Part shown: piece by piece, positions 27,610-35,304 of the stretch | Layout: each line of letters begins with the position of its first letter | Numbering within the stretch: the stretch's first letter is position 1 | From: Sphaerimonospora mesophila NBRC 14179 = JCM 3151 | GTDB taxonomy: Bacteria; Actinomycetota; Actinomycetes; Streptosporangiales; Streptosporangiaceae | DNA length: 58,536 bases | Reading direction: 5' to 3' | Assembly (NCBI GenBank): GCA_001552515.1 | Contig: BCRI01000033.1 | Coordinates: 1 to 58,536 of the forward strand | Notes under the pieces: generated by a model | The model's database searches: none | What the model was told of the DNA's origin: nothing | What the model saw: only the letters and a program-made list of their open reading frames with translations | Translations under genes and position numbers: made by a program

Positions 27610-28596
27610 TCACCGACAGCGGTGCAGCGTCTCCGATGGACTCTCCCCGAAACGTTCCCGATAGACACGGGAGAAGTGGTCGAGGCGGACGAACCCCCAG
27701 CGGTGGGCGACATCGGCGACCGTCGTGGCCCCGGGACCGCAGCCGGTCAGCTCGGCACGAACGTGTTCCAGGCGCACGTCCCGCAGGTGGGCCGTGGGCG
27801 TGGTGTCCAGATGACGCCGGAACCCTTCCTGCAATGCCCGCACGCCCACTCCCACGGCCTCGGCGATGTCCGTCACGGTGAGGGGTTGGGCCGCGCGCGC
27901 CTCGATCAGTTCCATGGCCTGTCTGACGGCCGCCGGTGCCGGACGTGGCTGCTGCTTGGTCAGTTCGGAGGTGTAGTTGCTGGGCTGGGTCAAAAGCAGC
28001 TGTGTCATGAGCAGTCCCTCGAGTTGTTTGAGAGACAGCGGCTGGTTCAGCAGGTCGCCACCGGTCTCCACCTCCCGGCGCAGCAGGTCGACGACCGACA
28101 GCAGGGAACGAGAGAGGGGCTCGGTCAGATCCATGCCCAGCGAGAAGGTGATCGGCCTGTGCGGCTCCCGTCCCAGCATGCCGCCGAGGTGGGCTTCCAA
28201 CGCCCAGCGGTCGAACCATGCGACGAGATGCGGTGCCCCGGTCAGCCAACGTAGCGACACGCGCTCCGTCGGCGATTGCACAGAACCGAACTCGGGCGTC
28301 GCCAAGACCTGCTCCCGGCCGAGGGACACCTCGACCGCGCCGGACAGCGGTAATGCGACGAGAAAACAGCTCTCCCATGGGGCGGTATCGACCCGGGCCT
28401 CGGTGCCGTAGTCGATGGCGTACAGGCCGGTCCGGTCGAAGGCCACCCCGTTCATCCGGGCGTCGAACCGAGTCTCATGCTTACCGGGGTGCAGTTCATG
28501 CGGAGCGAAGGCGTTGGCCACCAGCACGCGGGCCTCGTCGAGGTCGCGTGTGTGGAACAGCTCATACTCGGCGAGAGGCAGCGGTCGAGCGGGCAT
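27610..28596 (-). CDS. AraC family transcriptional regulator, paralogue 3
   Basis: This 328-residue protein is the third copy of the regulator family found at 22644 and 23732. It shares MPARPLPLAEYE, FHTRDLDEARVLVANAF, FDRTGLYAIDYGTE and HLVAWFDRWALEAHLGGMLG in the sensor domain. The C-terminal HTH has VRALQEGFRRHLDTTPTAHL and GFVRLDHFSRVYRERFGESP. ATG 28596 follows GAGGAGG. It is separated from the other two by about 3 kb containing unrelated genes, so the original tandem array seems to have been interrupted. Confidence 0.92.
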   Translation of the reverse strand: MPARPLPLAEYELFHTRDLDEARVLVANAFAPHELHPGKHETRFDARMNGVAFDRTGLYAIDYGTEARVDTAPWESCFLVALPLSGAVEVSLGREQVLATPEFGSVQSPTERVSLRWLTGAPHLVAWFDRWALEAHLGGMLGREPHRPITFSLGMDLTEPLSRSLLSVVDLLRREVETGGDLLNQPLSLKQLEGLLMTQLLLTQPSNYTSELTKQQPRPAPAAVRQAMELIEARAAQPLTVTDIAEAVGVGVRALQEGFRRHLDTTPTAHLRDVRLEHVRAELTGCGPGATTVADVAHRWGFVRLDHFSRVYRERFGESPSETLHRCR

Positions 28597-28849
28597 GTCC
28601 CACCTCCTCGGATCTCGCGCGGCCCAGACGGGCACCGCGTCAAGTGGACAGCGGCCACTCGTTCACCTCGGCCCTCCCTTGCATGATAAGAAAAACGGAC
28701 AAGCCGCTATCGATCGGTATGACCAGGAGCGGGCCCGTACCAACCTTGATCACGAGTGAAGTCCCGGTGCCGCCTCGTCGGGCCCGAATCCGGCCCCTGC
28801 ATCACGCGCCGCCCAATCGAGGGCCGGCGACTGTTAGATTCAAGCGGCC

Positions 28850-29704
28850 ATGAGGAACGAAATCGAGGTTCTGCGCTACGCCGCTTTCACCGACGACCCC
28901 GAAGGCGGCAACCCCGCCGGCGTCGCCCTCGACGCCGCGGGCCTGTCCGATGCCGAGATGCTCGCCATCGCAGCGGAGATCGGATATTCCGAGACGGCCT
29001 TCGTGACCGGTGGGGACGAGGAACACCGCACGTTCAGGGTGCGTTACTTCGCGCCCGCCGCCGAGGTCGATTTCTGCGGGCACGCCACGATCGCCACCGC
29101 GATCGTGCTCGCCGAACGGCTCGGCCCCGGCCGCCTGCTGTTCGAGACCAACGCCGGTGAGATCGCCGTCGACACCGAAGACGAAGGCGACACGCTCCTC
29201 GCCACGCTCACCAGCGTGCCCACGCGCTCCCGTCCCGTGAAGGAAGAGGAACTCGACGAGGCCCTCGCCGCCCTCGGCTGGTCGCGTGACGACCTCGATC
29301 CGACGTTCCCCCCGCATGTCGCCTTCGGCGGGGTCGAACACCTCGTTCTCGCCGCCGCCTCCCGTGCGCGGCTGGCCGACCTCGACTACGACTTCGACGT
29401 CCTGCGCTCGGTGATGATCCGTCATGGCTGGACGACGGTGAATCTCTTCTGGCGAGAGAACGACCGGCTCTTTCACTCCCGCAACCCGTTTCCCGTCGGC
29501 GGAGTGGTCGAGGATCCCGCGACCGGAGCCGCCGCCGCGGCGTTCGGCGGATACCTGCGCGTGCTGGAAACGGGTCCCGCCGAGTTCACGGTCATCCAGG
29601 GTGCCGACATGGGACGGCCGAGCACACTCAACGTGTCGATCGCCTCTCCCGACGGCCGCACCAGGGTCAGCGGCGGCGCCGTACCGATAAGAATCTCCGG
29701 GTAG
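28850..29704 (+). CDS. PhzF family phenazine biosynthesis-like isomerase
   Basis: This 284-residue protein of the diaminopimelate epimerase-like PhzF superfamily has EVLRYAAFTDDPEGGNPAGV at the start, SETAFV carrying the catalytic glutamate, RYFAPAAEVDFCGHATIA, and the second half-domain with VEDPATGAAAAAFGGYL. No phenazine genes are nearby, so it is one of the many solitary PhzF homologues of unknown substrate. It is monocistronic: a strong terminator follows 7 bp after the stop. Confidence 0.9.
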   Translation: MRNEIEVLRYAAFTDDPEGGNPAGVALDAAGLSDAEMLAIAAEIGYSETAFVTGGDEEHRTFRVRYFAPAAEVDFCGHATIATAIVLAERLGPGRLLFETNAGEIAVDTEDEGDTLLATLTSVPTRSRPVKEEELDEALAALGWSRDDLDPTFPPHVAFGGVEHLVLAAASRARLADLDYDFDVLRSVMIRHGWTTVNLFWRENDRLFHSRNPFPVGGVVEDPATGAAAAAFGGYLRVLETGPAEFTVIQGADMGRPSTLNVSIASPDGRTRVSGGAVPIRISG

Positions 29705-29711
29705 CCCTGAT

Positions 29712-29751
29712 GGCGGTGCCGGCCTCCGGGGAGCCGGAGGCCGGCACCGCC
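29712..29751 (+). terminator. Terminator hairpin after phzF-like gene
   Basis: There is a perfect 18-bp stem (29712-29729 with 29734-29751) with the loop GGAG, seven bases after the PhzF stop codon. There is no U-tract. The rest of the gap to 30023 holds only the promoter region of the next gene. Confidence 0.8.
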
Positions 29752-30023
29752 TCGGGCGGTATGGCATCGCCGGAGGCCGCTCGGCATTCCGTGGGATTTT
29801 CCTGTCGCCCGGCCCGAATGGAGACGCCGCGGTCGCGCCCCACCGCGGCATCCCATTTCGGTTCGCCCTCAACCTGAATGGAGTCGCAGCCGGAACGCCC
29901 GGCATGACTCGGCGTGCCCGCAGGGGCCGCGAAGAATGCGGGTGGCGTCCTTCGCCCTTTGCCGCCTTTCGACATGTAGCGTATAGATCTGGGCACGGTG
30001 AGCGAATAGGCGCGAGGAGCCGC

Positions 30024-31049
30024 ATGTCAACTCCCCCTGACCACAACGTCCAAAAAGAATCATACGACAAGAAGAATTACTTTATAAGCCTGAAGAATTA
30101 CCGGGTGGCCACGATCAGCCTCGTCGTCGGGTTGGTCGCCCTCTACTTCGGCGCGGTCCAAACCGGATTTCTGCCCGGACCCACAAGCCCCGGACCTTCC
30201 CCGACACCACCCGTTTCGAGCGCATCCCCCGTGGGCGGCCCGTCGCCCACACCGGAGACGCCCGGGACAACCGATATCGAACGGCGGCCGGACGGTTCGC
30301 TCAGGGAAATCCGGACGGGCAAGACCCACTCCTACTACGACCTGTCGGCGAAGGAGCATGCGGAGAAGGCCGAGGCTCTGAAATCCGCGGGTTATCGCCC
30401 GCTGTCCATCTCGATCGCCAAAGGCGGCTACACCGCGCTCTGGCGCAGATCTCCGGGTCCGCCGTTCGTCGTCAGCAAGGAGATGTCCGGCTCAGAATAT
30501 CAGCGGTTCTGGGAGACCTGGAAGGACAAGGGATATGTCGAGGTCATATCAGCGGCGTACGGCTCCGGCGGCGACGCCGTGTTCTCGAGCGTGATGGAGC
30601 AGCGCAACGTACTGCATATGGCCTATTTCGGCCTGACCGCAGCCGAGCTCGCCGAGCAGAACGACAGGGCCAAGGCCCAGAACCTGATTCCGGCGTACGT
30701 GACCGCCTACGGAGGAGCGGGCGACATCCGTTACACGGCGGCATGGGTGGAGAACGTCGACAGCGTCGAATGGGATTACACCGTGAACCAGACTCTGGAC
30801 GAGCTGAGTTCGGAGCGGAAACGGCGCGACGACGCCGAACCCGGCATCGTGACGATCTCCAGCGATGAACGCTACACCGCGATATGGATGGACACGCCGG
30901 AACGTTACATCTACTGGGGATACTCCATCGATTACCATTCCGACCATCTTCAGGAGGCGCTTGCAAAGGGATACGAACCGATCTGGATCACCGCCTCGCA
31001 GGTCGGAAGCGAATCACTCCATACGCTGATCGCCGGCAGGGAGTCCTGA
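30024..31049 (+). CDS. Membrane-anchored protein with tandem beta-repeats (BTRD1-like)
   Basis: The 341 residues begin with a short Lys-rich cytoplasmic segment and one membrane helix (about 27-47, ATISLVVGLVALYFGAV). A Pro/Ser/Thr linker (about 52-88) is followed by four or five repeats of about 45-50 residues with the pattern GY.P..I........Y.A.W: SAGYRPLSISIAKGGYTALW, KGYVEVISAAYG, NLIPAYVTAYGGAGDIRYTA and ERYTAIWMD. This matches the bacterial tandem repeat domain found in secreted actinobacterial and myxobacterial proteins and in polyglycine hydrolases. ATG 30024 follows GAGGAG. The repeats face outside. No catalytic serine protease-like domain follows, so it may be a binding protein. Confidence 0.72.
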   Translation: MSTPPDHNVQKESYDKKNYFISLKNYRVATISLVVGLVALYFGAVQTGFLPGPTSPGPSPTPPVSSASPVGGPSPTPETPGTTDIERRPDGSLREIRTGKTHSYYDLSAKEHAEKAEALKSAGYRPLSISIAKGGYTALWRRSPGPPFVVSKEMSGSEYQRFWETWKDKGYVEVISAAYGSGGDAVFSSVMEQRNVLHMAYFGLTAAELAEQNDRAKAQNLIPAYVTAYGGAGDIRYTAAWVENVDSVEWDYTVNQTLDELSSERKRRDDAEPGIVTISSDERYTAIWMDTPERYIYWGYSIDYHSDHLQEALAKGYEPIWITASQVGSESLHTLIAGRES

Positions 31050-31212
31050 GTCCAACGAGCAGGAAGTCCCGAGCCGAAGGAGTCTCCACCGGCCGCCCGG
31101 CCCACCGGCGCCACGGACGCCGAAGGCGGGCGGCCGATCCCACTCCCCACCGGGGAGCCCGTCCCGCGGGACGAAGGCACCGGGGCGAGGGCAGGACGAG
31201 GGCAGTGACGAG

Positions 31213-31265
31213 GCGCCGGGAGGAGGGCAGGACGAGAGCAGGACGAGGGCGCCGGGAGGAGGGCA
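31213..31265 (+). repeat. Imperfect direct repeats in a purine-rich gap
   Basis: GCGCCGGGAGGAGGGCA occurs at 31213-31229 and 31249-31265, between shorter GCAGGACGAGGGC-like units (from about 31190). They form a purine-rich minisatellite-like stretch. The 394-bp gap 31050-31443 otherwise holds no recognisable gene; the promoter of the DUF5685 gene should be in its last 100 bases. Confidence 0.6.
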
Positions 31266-31443
31266 CCGGGACGAGCCGGACGGCCGATGCCGGATCCTCG
31301 CCGAGAGCGCACCACATCCTTCGATTCCATCACGCCCGATCGCGAGCCAGAATCCACCGCGCGGCGGACCCGCGCCCGGGTGGTTTGCCCGTAATATTCC
31401 CCCCGTCTTCTTGGGATGGCCGCTACAAAGTTCGCGAGGCCTC

Positions 31444-32496
31444 GTGTTCGGAATCATTCGCCCGTGCGGTAGTCACGGTTGCCCGTCGCTGTTCCGGGCT
31501 TGGCGGGCTCACCTGTGCGGGCTGTGCCTGACCCTGCGCGACGGCCAGGGACATGGGGCGCGGCTGGCCACCAACTACGACGGGTTGATCATCTCGGTCC
31601 TGGCCGAGGCGCAGAGCCCGTACGGCTCCCCGCATCGGACCGCGGGCCCCTGCGCGCTGCGCGGGTTCCGATCGGCCGAGGTGGTCGACGCACGAGCCGG
31701 GGGCGTACGGCTGGCCGCCTCGGTCTCACTGGTGCTGGCCGCGGGCAAGCTCCGCGATCATGTGGCCGACGGTGACGGCGTGCCCGGCACCGGGGTTGCC
31801 CGCACGATGCTGGCGTCCCGATGGGAGGCGGCCGGAGCCCGGATGGGCGCGTCGGTCGGCTTCGACACGGCCGTGCTGACGGCCACGGTCGACCGCCAGC
31901 TCGCCATGGAAGGCCTCACCGGCACGGTGCGGCTGCTCGATCTGACCGCCCCCACCGAGGACGCCGTCGCCGCCGCGTTCGCCTACACCGCCACGATCGC
32001 CGGCAAACCGGGGAACGCCGCCGCCCTCGCCGAGGCGGGCCGGTTCTTCGGCCGGATCGCGCACCTGCTGGACGCGGTCGAGGACCAGGAGGAGGACACC
32101 GCCCGCGGGGCCTTCAATCCGCTGACCGCGACCGCCACCACCCGCGCCGAGGCACGGCGGCTCTGCGACGACGCGGCCCACGGCCTCGCCCTGGCACTGC
32201 GCGAGCTGGAGCTGGCCGACCGGCACCTCGTGGAGGTGCTGCTCGACGCCGAAGTGCGGCGGGCGATCGCGCGCACCTTCGACGACCACGTCACGACCGC
32301 CTCCTACGAGCGGCCCGGCTGGGTGCGCAAATCGGCGGCGGGCGTGGCGACCTTCTTCACCTGCGGCCTGTGGCGGCCGCGGTGGAGCAAGCGCAGGGGT
32401 CGCCCCTGTGACGACCGCTGTTATCTGGGTGACGGCAGCTGCTGCGAGTGCGGCAGATGTTGCGAATGGTGCAACTGCGTCAACTGCTGCGACTGA
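31444..32496 (+). CDS. DUF5685 family protein with cysteine-rich tail
   Basis: The 350 residues begin MFGIIRPC (GTG start), then AHLCGLCLTLRDGQGHGARLATNYDGLIISVL. This N-terminus defines the actinobacterial DUF5685 family. The body is all-helical, with an acidic EDQEEDTARGAFNPL region recalling the Asp-rich faces of all-alpha prenyl-transforming enzymes, though no function is known. The last 30 residues contain 11 cysteines (CDDRCYLGDGSCCECGRCC and onward), which look like a metal- or cluster-binding or disulfide-rich tail. It converges on acdS with 21 bp between the stops. Confidence 0.85.
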   Translation: MFGIIRPCGSHGCPSLFRAWRAHLCGLCLTLRDGQGHGARLATNYDGLIISVLAEAQSPYGSPHRTAGPCALRGFRSAEVVDARAGGVRLAASVSLVLAAGKLRDHVADGDGVPGTGVARTMLASRWEAAGARMGASVGFDTAVLTATVDRQLAMEGLTGTVRLLDLTAPTEDAVAAAFAYTATIAGKPGNAAALAEAGRFFGRIAHLLDAVEDQEEDTARGAFNPLTATATTRAEARRLCDDAAHGLALALRELELADRHLVEVLLDAEVRRAIARTFDDHVTTASYERPGWVRKSAAGVATFFTCGLWRPRWSKRRGRPCDDRCYLGDGSCCECGRCCEWCNCVNCCD

Positions 32497-32517
32497 CCAG
32501 GATGCGACCGACCCTGA

Positions 32518-33525
32518 TCAGTGAAAGGCGCCGCTGTAGGCGTTGAGTGCGGGCTGGCCGCCGAGGTGGGCGTACAGCACGTTGGAACCCTTCGGGATGT
32601 CCCCGCGGCGTACGAGATCGATGAGCCCGGCCATGGACTTGCCCTCGTAGACGGGGTCGAGGATCACCCCTTCGAGGCTTCCGGTGAGCCGGATGGCATC
32701 AAGGGTCGACCGGACGGGGACGCCGTAGAGGTCCCCGGCCCAGCCCTCGAGCACGGTTATCTCGTCATCGCGCAGGTCGCGGCCGAGCCCGACGAGCTCG
32801 GCGGTGTTGCGGGCGATCTTCTCCACCTGGGCACGGGTCTCGGCGATCTCGGCCGAGGCGTCGATGCCGATGACGCGGCGGGGGCGGTCCTGACCGGCGA
32901 AGCCGGCGATCATGCCGGCCTGGGTGCTGCCGGTGACGCTGCACACCACGATCGTGTCGAAGAAGACGCCCAGCTCGCGCTCCTGCTCCTGCACCTCGTA
33001 CGCCCAGTTGGCGAAGCCGAGGCCGCCCAGGCGGTGGTCGGACGCCCCCGCCGGGATCGCGTACGGCGTGCCGCCGGCCGCCCTGACGTCGTCCAGGGCC
33101 TGCCGCCAGCTGTCCTTGAAGCCGATGCCGAATCCGGCCCGGACCAGCCGCACGTCGGCGCCCATGATGCGCGACAGGAGGATGTTGCCGACCTTGTCGT
33201 TGACCGCGTCCGGCCACTCCACCCAGCTCTCCTGGACCAGCACGGCCTTCATCCCGGTCCTGGCCGCGACCGCGGCCACCTGCCGGGTGTGGTTGGACTG
33301 CACCCCGCCGATGCTGACCAGGGTGTCCGCGCCCTGGGCGAGGGCGTCGGGGATCAGATACTCCAGCTTCCTGGTCTTGTTGCCGCCGAAGGCCAGGCCG
33401 CTGTTGCAGTCCTCGCGCTTGGCCCAGATCCGCGCGCCGCCGAGATGGTCGCTGAGCCGGTCGAGGGGGTGGATCGGGCTGGGGCCGAACAGCAGTGGGT
33501 AGCGCTCGAAGGCGTCGAGGGACAT
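32518..33525 (-). CDS. acdS: 1-aminocyclopropane-1-carboxylate deaminase
   Basis: This 335-residue PLP enzyme cleaves ACC, the plant ethylene precursor, to 2-oxobutyrate and ammonia. The PLP lysine is K50 in [12 protein letters not shown], and the nucleophilic serine is S77 in [10 protein letters not shown]. The residues that separate true ACC deaminases from D-cysteine desulfhydrases are present: Y293 and E294 in [11 protein letters not shown], and L321 in [13 protein letters not shown] (equivalent to Glu295 and Leu322 of the Pseudomonas enzyme). The gene lies 59 bp after a GntR regulator on the same strand, so the two probably form an operon. This suggests growth in association with plants. 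Confidence 0.94.
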   Translation of the reverse strand: MSLDAFERYPLLFGPSPIHPLDRLSDHLGGARIWAKREDCNSGLAFGGNKTRKLEYLIPDALAQGADTLVSIGGVQSNHTRQVAAVAARTGMKAVLVQESWVEWPDAVNDKVGNILLSRIMGADVRLVRAGFGIGFKDSWRQALDDVRAAGGTPYAIPAGASDHRLGGLGFANWAYEVQEQERELGVFFDTIVVCSVTGSTQAGMIAGFAGQDRPRRVIGIDASAEIAETRAQVEKIARNTAELVGLGRDLRDDEITVLEGWAGDLYGVPVRSTLDAIRLTGSLEGVILDPVYEGKSMAGLIDLVRRGDIPKGSNVLYAHLGGQPALNAYSGAFH

Positions 33526-33584
33526 CGGTCACTCCTTGGCGGGGGCTTCGGACAGCGGGCAGGCAGCGGGACATCGGCGCGGGA

Positions 33585-34274
33585 TCAGTTCGAGGAGGCC
33601 GCCTCGTCTCCGTCGGGGAGCAGATCGTCGAGCAGGGGCACCAGCGTCCGCCAGTTGGCCTGGGTGGCGGCCGCCGCGCCTTCGATGTCCCCCGCTTCGC
33701 ACAGGGCGATGATCCGCTCGTGCTGCGCGACCGACTCGCGGCCGCTCAGCGAGGAGAAGCGCAGTCGCTCCAGGCGGCGCAGCACCGGCGTGAACTGCTC
33801 GAGCACGGTTCGGATGGCGTGGTTGGCGCAGGCGGTGACCGGCACGCCGTGGAAGTCCTCGTCCGCGCTGATCGCCGCGTCGACGTCGCCCCGGCGCAGC
33901 GCGTCGGCGAAGCGCGCGTTGGCCGCACGCATGGCGTCCAGTTCGGCGGCGGACAGGTTGGGCAGGGCCTCCCGTACGGCGAGCTCGTGCATGGCGGCCG
34001 TCACCGATTGAGCGTCGCGGACGGCGCGGATCTCCAGGGGGCTGACGATGGTGTAGCGACCGGGTTTGGTCCGCACCAGACCGGCCTGCTCCAACCGGGC
34101 CAGCGCCTCCCGGACCGGGGTACGGCTGACGCCCAGCCACTGCGCGAGGTCGTTGTCGTTCAGCCGCTCCCCCGGCACGAGGGTGCCGTCGACGATCGCA
34201 TCGCGGATCGCCTGGTAGGCGTTCTCCCTGAGGAGCGATCTGGCGACGAGTCCCCGGCTCTGTGGCACTGGCAT
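33585..34274 (-). CDS. GntR/FCD family regulator of acdS
   Basis: This 229-residue FadR-subfamily regulator has an N-terminal winged helix (about 12-75, YQAIRDAIVDGTLVPGERLN and LGVSRTPVREALARLEQAGL). The C-terminal FCD ligand domain (about 85-215) includes DEDFHGVPVTACAN and the late metal-ligand histidine in AQHERIIALCEAGD. ATG 34274 is inside a perfect 16-bp palindrome, which suggests autoregulation by steric block at the start. Being upstream of acdS it likely controls ACC deaminase, possibly in response to ACC or its products. Lrp-type regulators are the usual acdS partners in proteobacteria, so this is a different solution. Confidence 0.92.
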   Translation of the reverse strand: MPVPQSRGLVARSLLRENAYQAIRDAIVDGTLVPGERLNDNDLAQWLGVSRTPVREALARLEQAGLVRTKPGRYTIVSPLEIRAVRDAQSVTAAMHELAVREALPNLSAAELDAMRAANARFADALRRGDVDAAISADEDFHGVPVTACANHAIRTVLEQFTPVLRRLERLRFSSLSGRESVAQHERIIALCEAGDIEGAAAATQANWRTLVPLLDDLLPDGDEAASSN

Positions 34275-34288
34275 GCAATATATTGCAT
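34273..34288. promoter_or_regulatory. Perfect palindromic operator on the gntR start codon
   Basis: ATGCAATATATTGCAT is a perfect 16-bp palindrome whose edge is the gntR start codon. It is AT-rich in a 70% G+C context and fits FadR-subfamily GntR operators. Occupation would block both initiation at gntR and read-through into acdS. Confidence 0.7.
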
Positions 34289-34401
34289 TCTGCCGCCCTC
34301 CCAATGTCAAGGGTCCCCGGCGACATCGGAAGTTGTTCTTCGCCGGGCATCTGTGGCACCGTCGAGACGAGAACCAGCGTTGAGACGACGAGGAAGTGCC
34401 G

Positions 34402-34440
34402 ATGCGCCGAGGCTTCAGGCGGGCCACCGTTGCCGAGTGA
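34402..34440 (+). other. Short upstream frame overlapping the metallophosphoesterase start
   Basis: ATG 34402 has a good GAGGAAG site and encodes only 12 residues (MRRGFRRATVAE). Its stop TGA (34438-34440) lies eight bases beyond the TTG start assigned to the next gene. It may couple initiation to that weak start or may be fortuitous. Confidence 0.35.
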
Positions 34441-35263
34441 GCGACTTGTCGCCATCAGCGACCTTCACATCGGCTATGCGGAGAACCGGGCGATCGTCGA
34501 CGCCCTCCGGCCGGGCTCACCCGGTGACTGGCTGATCGTGGCCGGTGACGTGTGCGAGTTCGCCGAGGATTTCGAACACACGATGCGGCTGCTCAGCGAG
34601 CGGTTCACGAAGGTCGTGTGGGCGCCGGGCAACCACGAGCTGTGGACGCATCCCCGCGACCCGTCCCGGCTGCGGGGTGAGGCGCGCTACCGCCACCTGG
34701 TCGAGATCTGCCGTTCGCTCGGTGTGGTCACGCCCGAGGATCCGTACCCGATCTGGACGGGCCCCGGCGGTCCCGTCGTCGTGGCCCCGCTGTTCGTGCT
34801 GTACGACTACACCTTCCGCATGCCGGGGGTGACGACCGTGGAGGCGGCCCTCGCGCTCGCCCACGAGACCGGCGTCGTGTGCACCGACGAGATGTTCCTG
34901 CACCCCGACCCGTACCCGTCACGTGAGGCGTGGTGCGCCGCCCGGCTGAAGGAGACCGAGCGGCGGCTCGAAGAGCGGCCGGACGGGCTGCCGACGGTGC
35001 TGATCAACCACTATCCCCTGGTGCGCGAACCGACGCTGATCCTGCGTTATCCCCAGTTCGCCATCTGGTGCGGCACCACGCAGACCGCCGACTGGCACCT
35101 GCGCTTCCAGGCGGCCGCCGTCGTGTACGGCCACCTGCACATCCCACGGACCACCTGGTACGACGGCGTCCGCTTCGAGGAGGTCTCCCTCGGCTACCCC
35201 CGGGAGTGGAAGCCGCGTAAGACCCCTCCCGGCCGCCTCCGGCAGATCCTGCCGGCCCCGTGA
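34430..35263 (+). CDS. Metallophosphoesterase (calcineurin-like)
   Basis: This 277-residue protein has all metallophosphoesterase motifs: ISDLHIGY (D-x-H), VAGDVCEF (GD), WAPGNHELW (GNHE), INHYPL (late His) and YGHLHIPRTTW (GHxH variant). The binuclear metal site therefore looks complete. The start is uncertain: TTG 34430 lies just before the first beta strand but has a poor ribosome site; a 12-codon frame overlaps it. Related actinobacterial proteins begin at the same place. The substrate is unknown. It is divergent from gntR-acdS. Confidence 0.85.
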   Translation: MPSERLVAISDLHIGYAENRAIVDALRPGSPGDWLIVAGDVCEFAEDFEHTMRLLSERFTKVVWAPGNHELWTHPRDPSRLRGEARYRHLVEICRSLGVVTPEDPYPIWTGPGGPVVVAPLFVLYDYTFRMPGVTTVEAALALAHETGVVCTDEMFLHPDPYPSREAWCAARLKETERRLEERPDGLPTVLINHYPLVREPTLILRYPQFAIWCGTTQTADWHLRFQAAAVVYGHLHIPRTTWYDGVRFEEVSLGYPREWKPRKTPPGRLRQILPAP

Positions 35264-35280
35264 TCCTCGGCTGGATCACG
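35259..35280. terminator. Hairpin at the metallophosphoesterase stop
   Basis: CGTGATCC (35259-35266), a six-base loop, and GGATCACG (35273-35280) form a perfect 8-bp stem that includes the TGA stop codon. It sits between convergent genes and could terminate either. Confidence 0.5.
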
Positions 35281-35304
35281 GAGACCATGTCCGGGTGATT
35301 CCGG

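Noticed and set aside
28850-29704. Part of a phenazine biosynthesis cluster
   Set aside because: PhzF homologues are common as solitary genes and no other phenazine gene is in the window.
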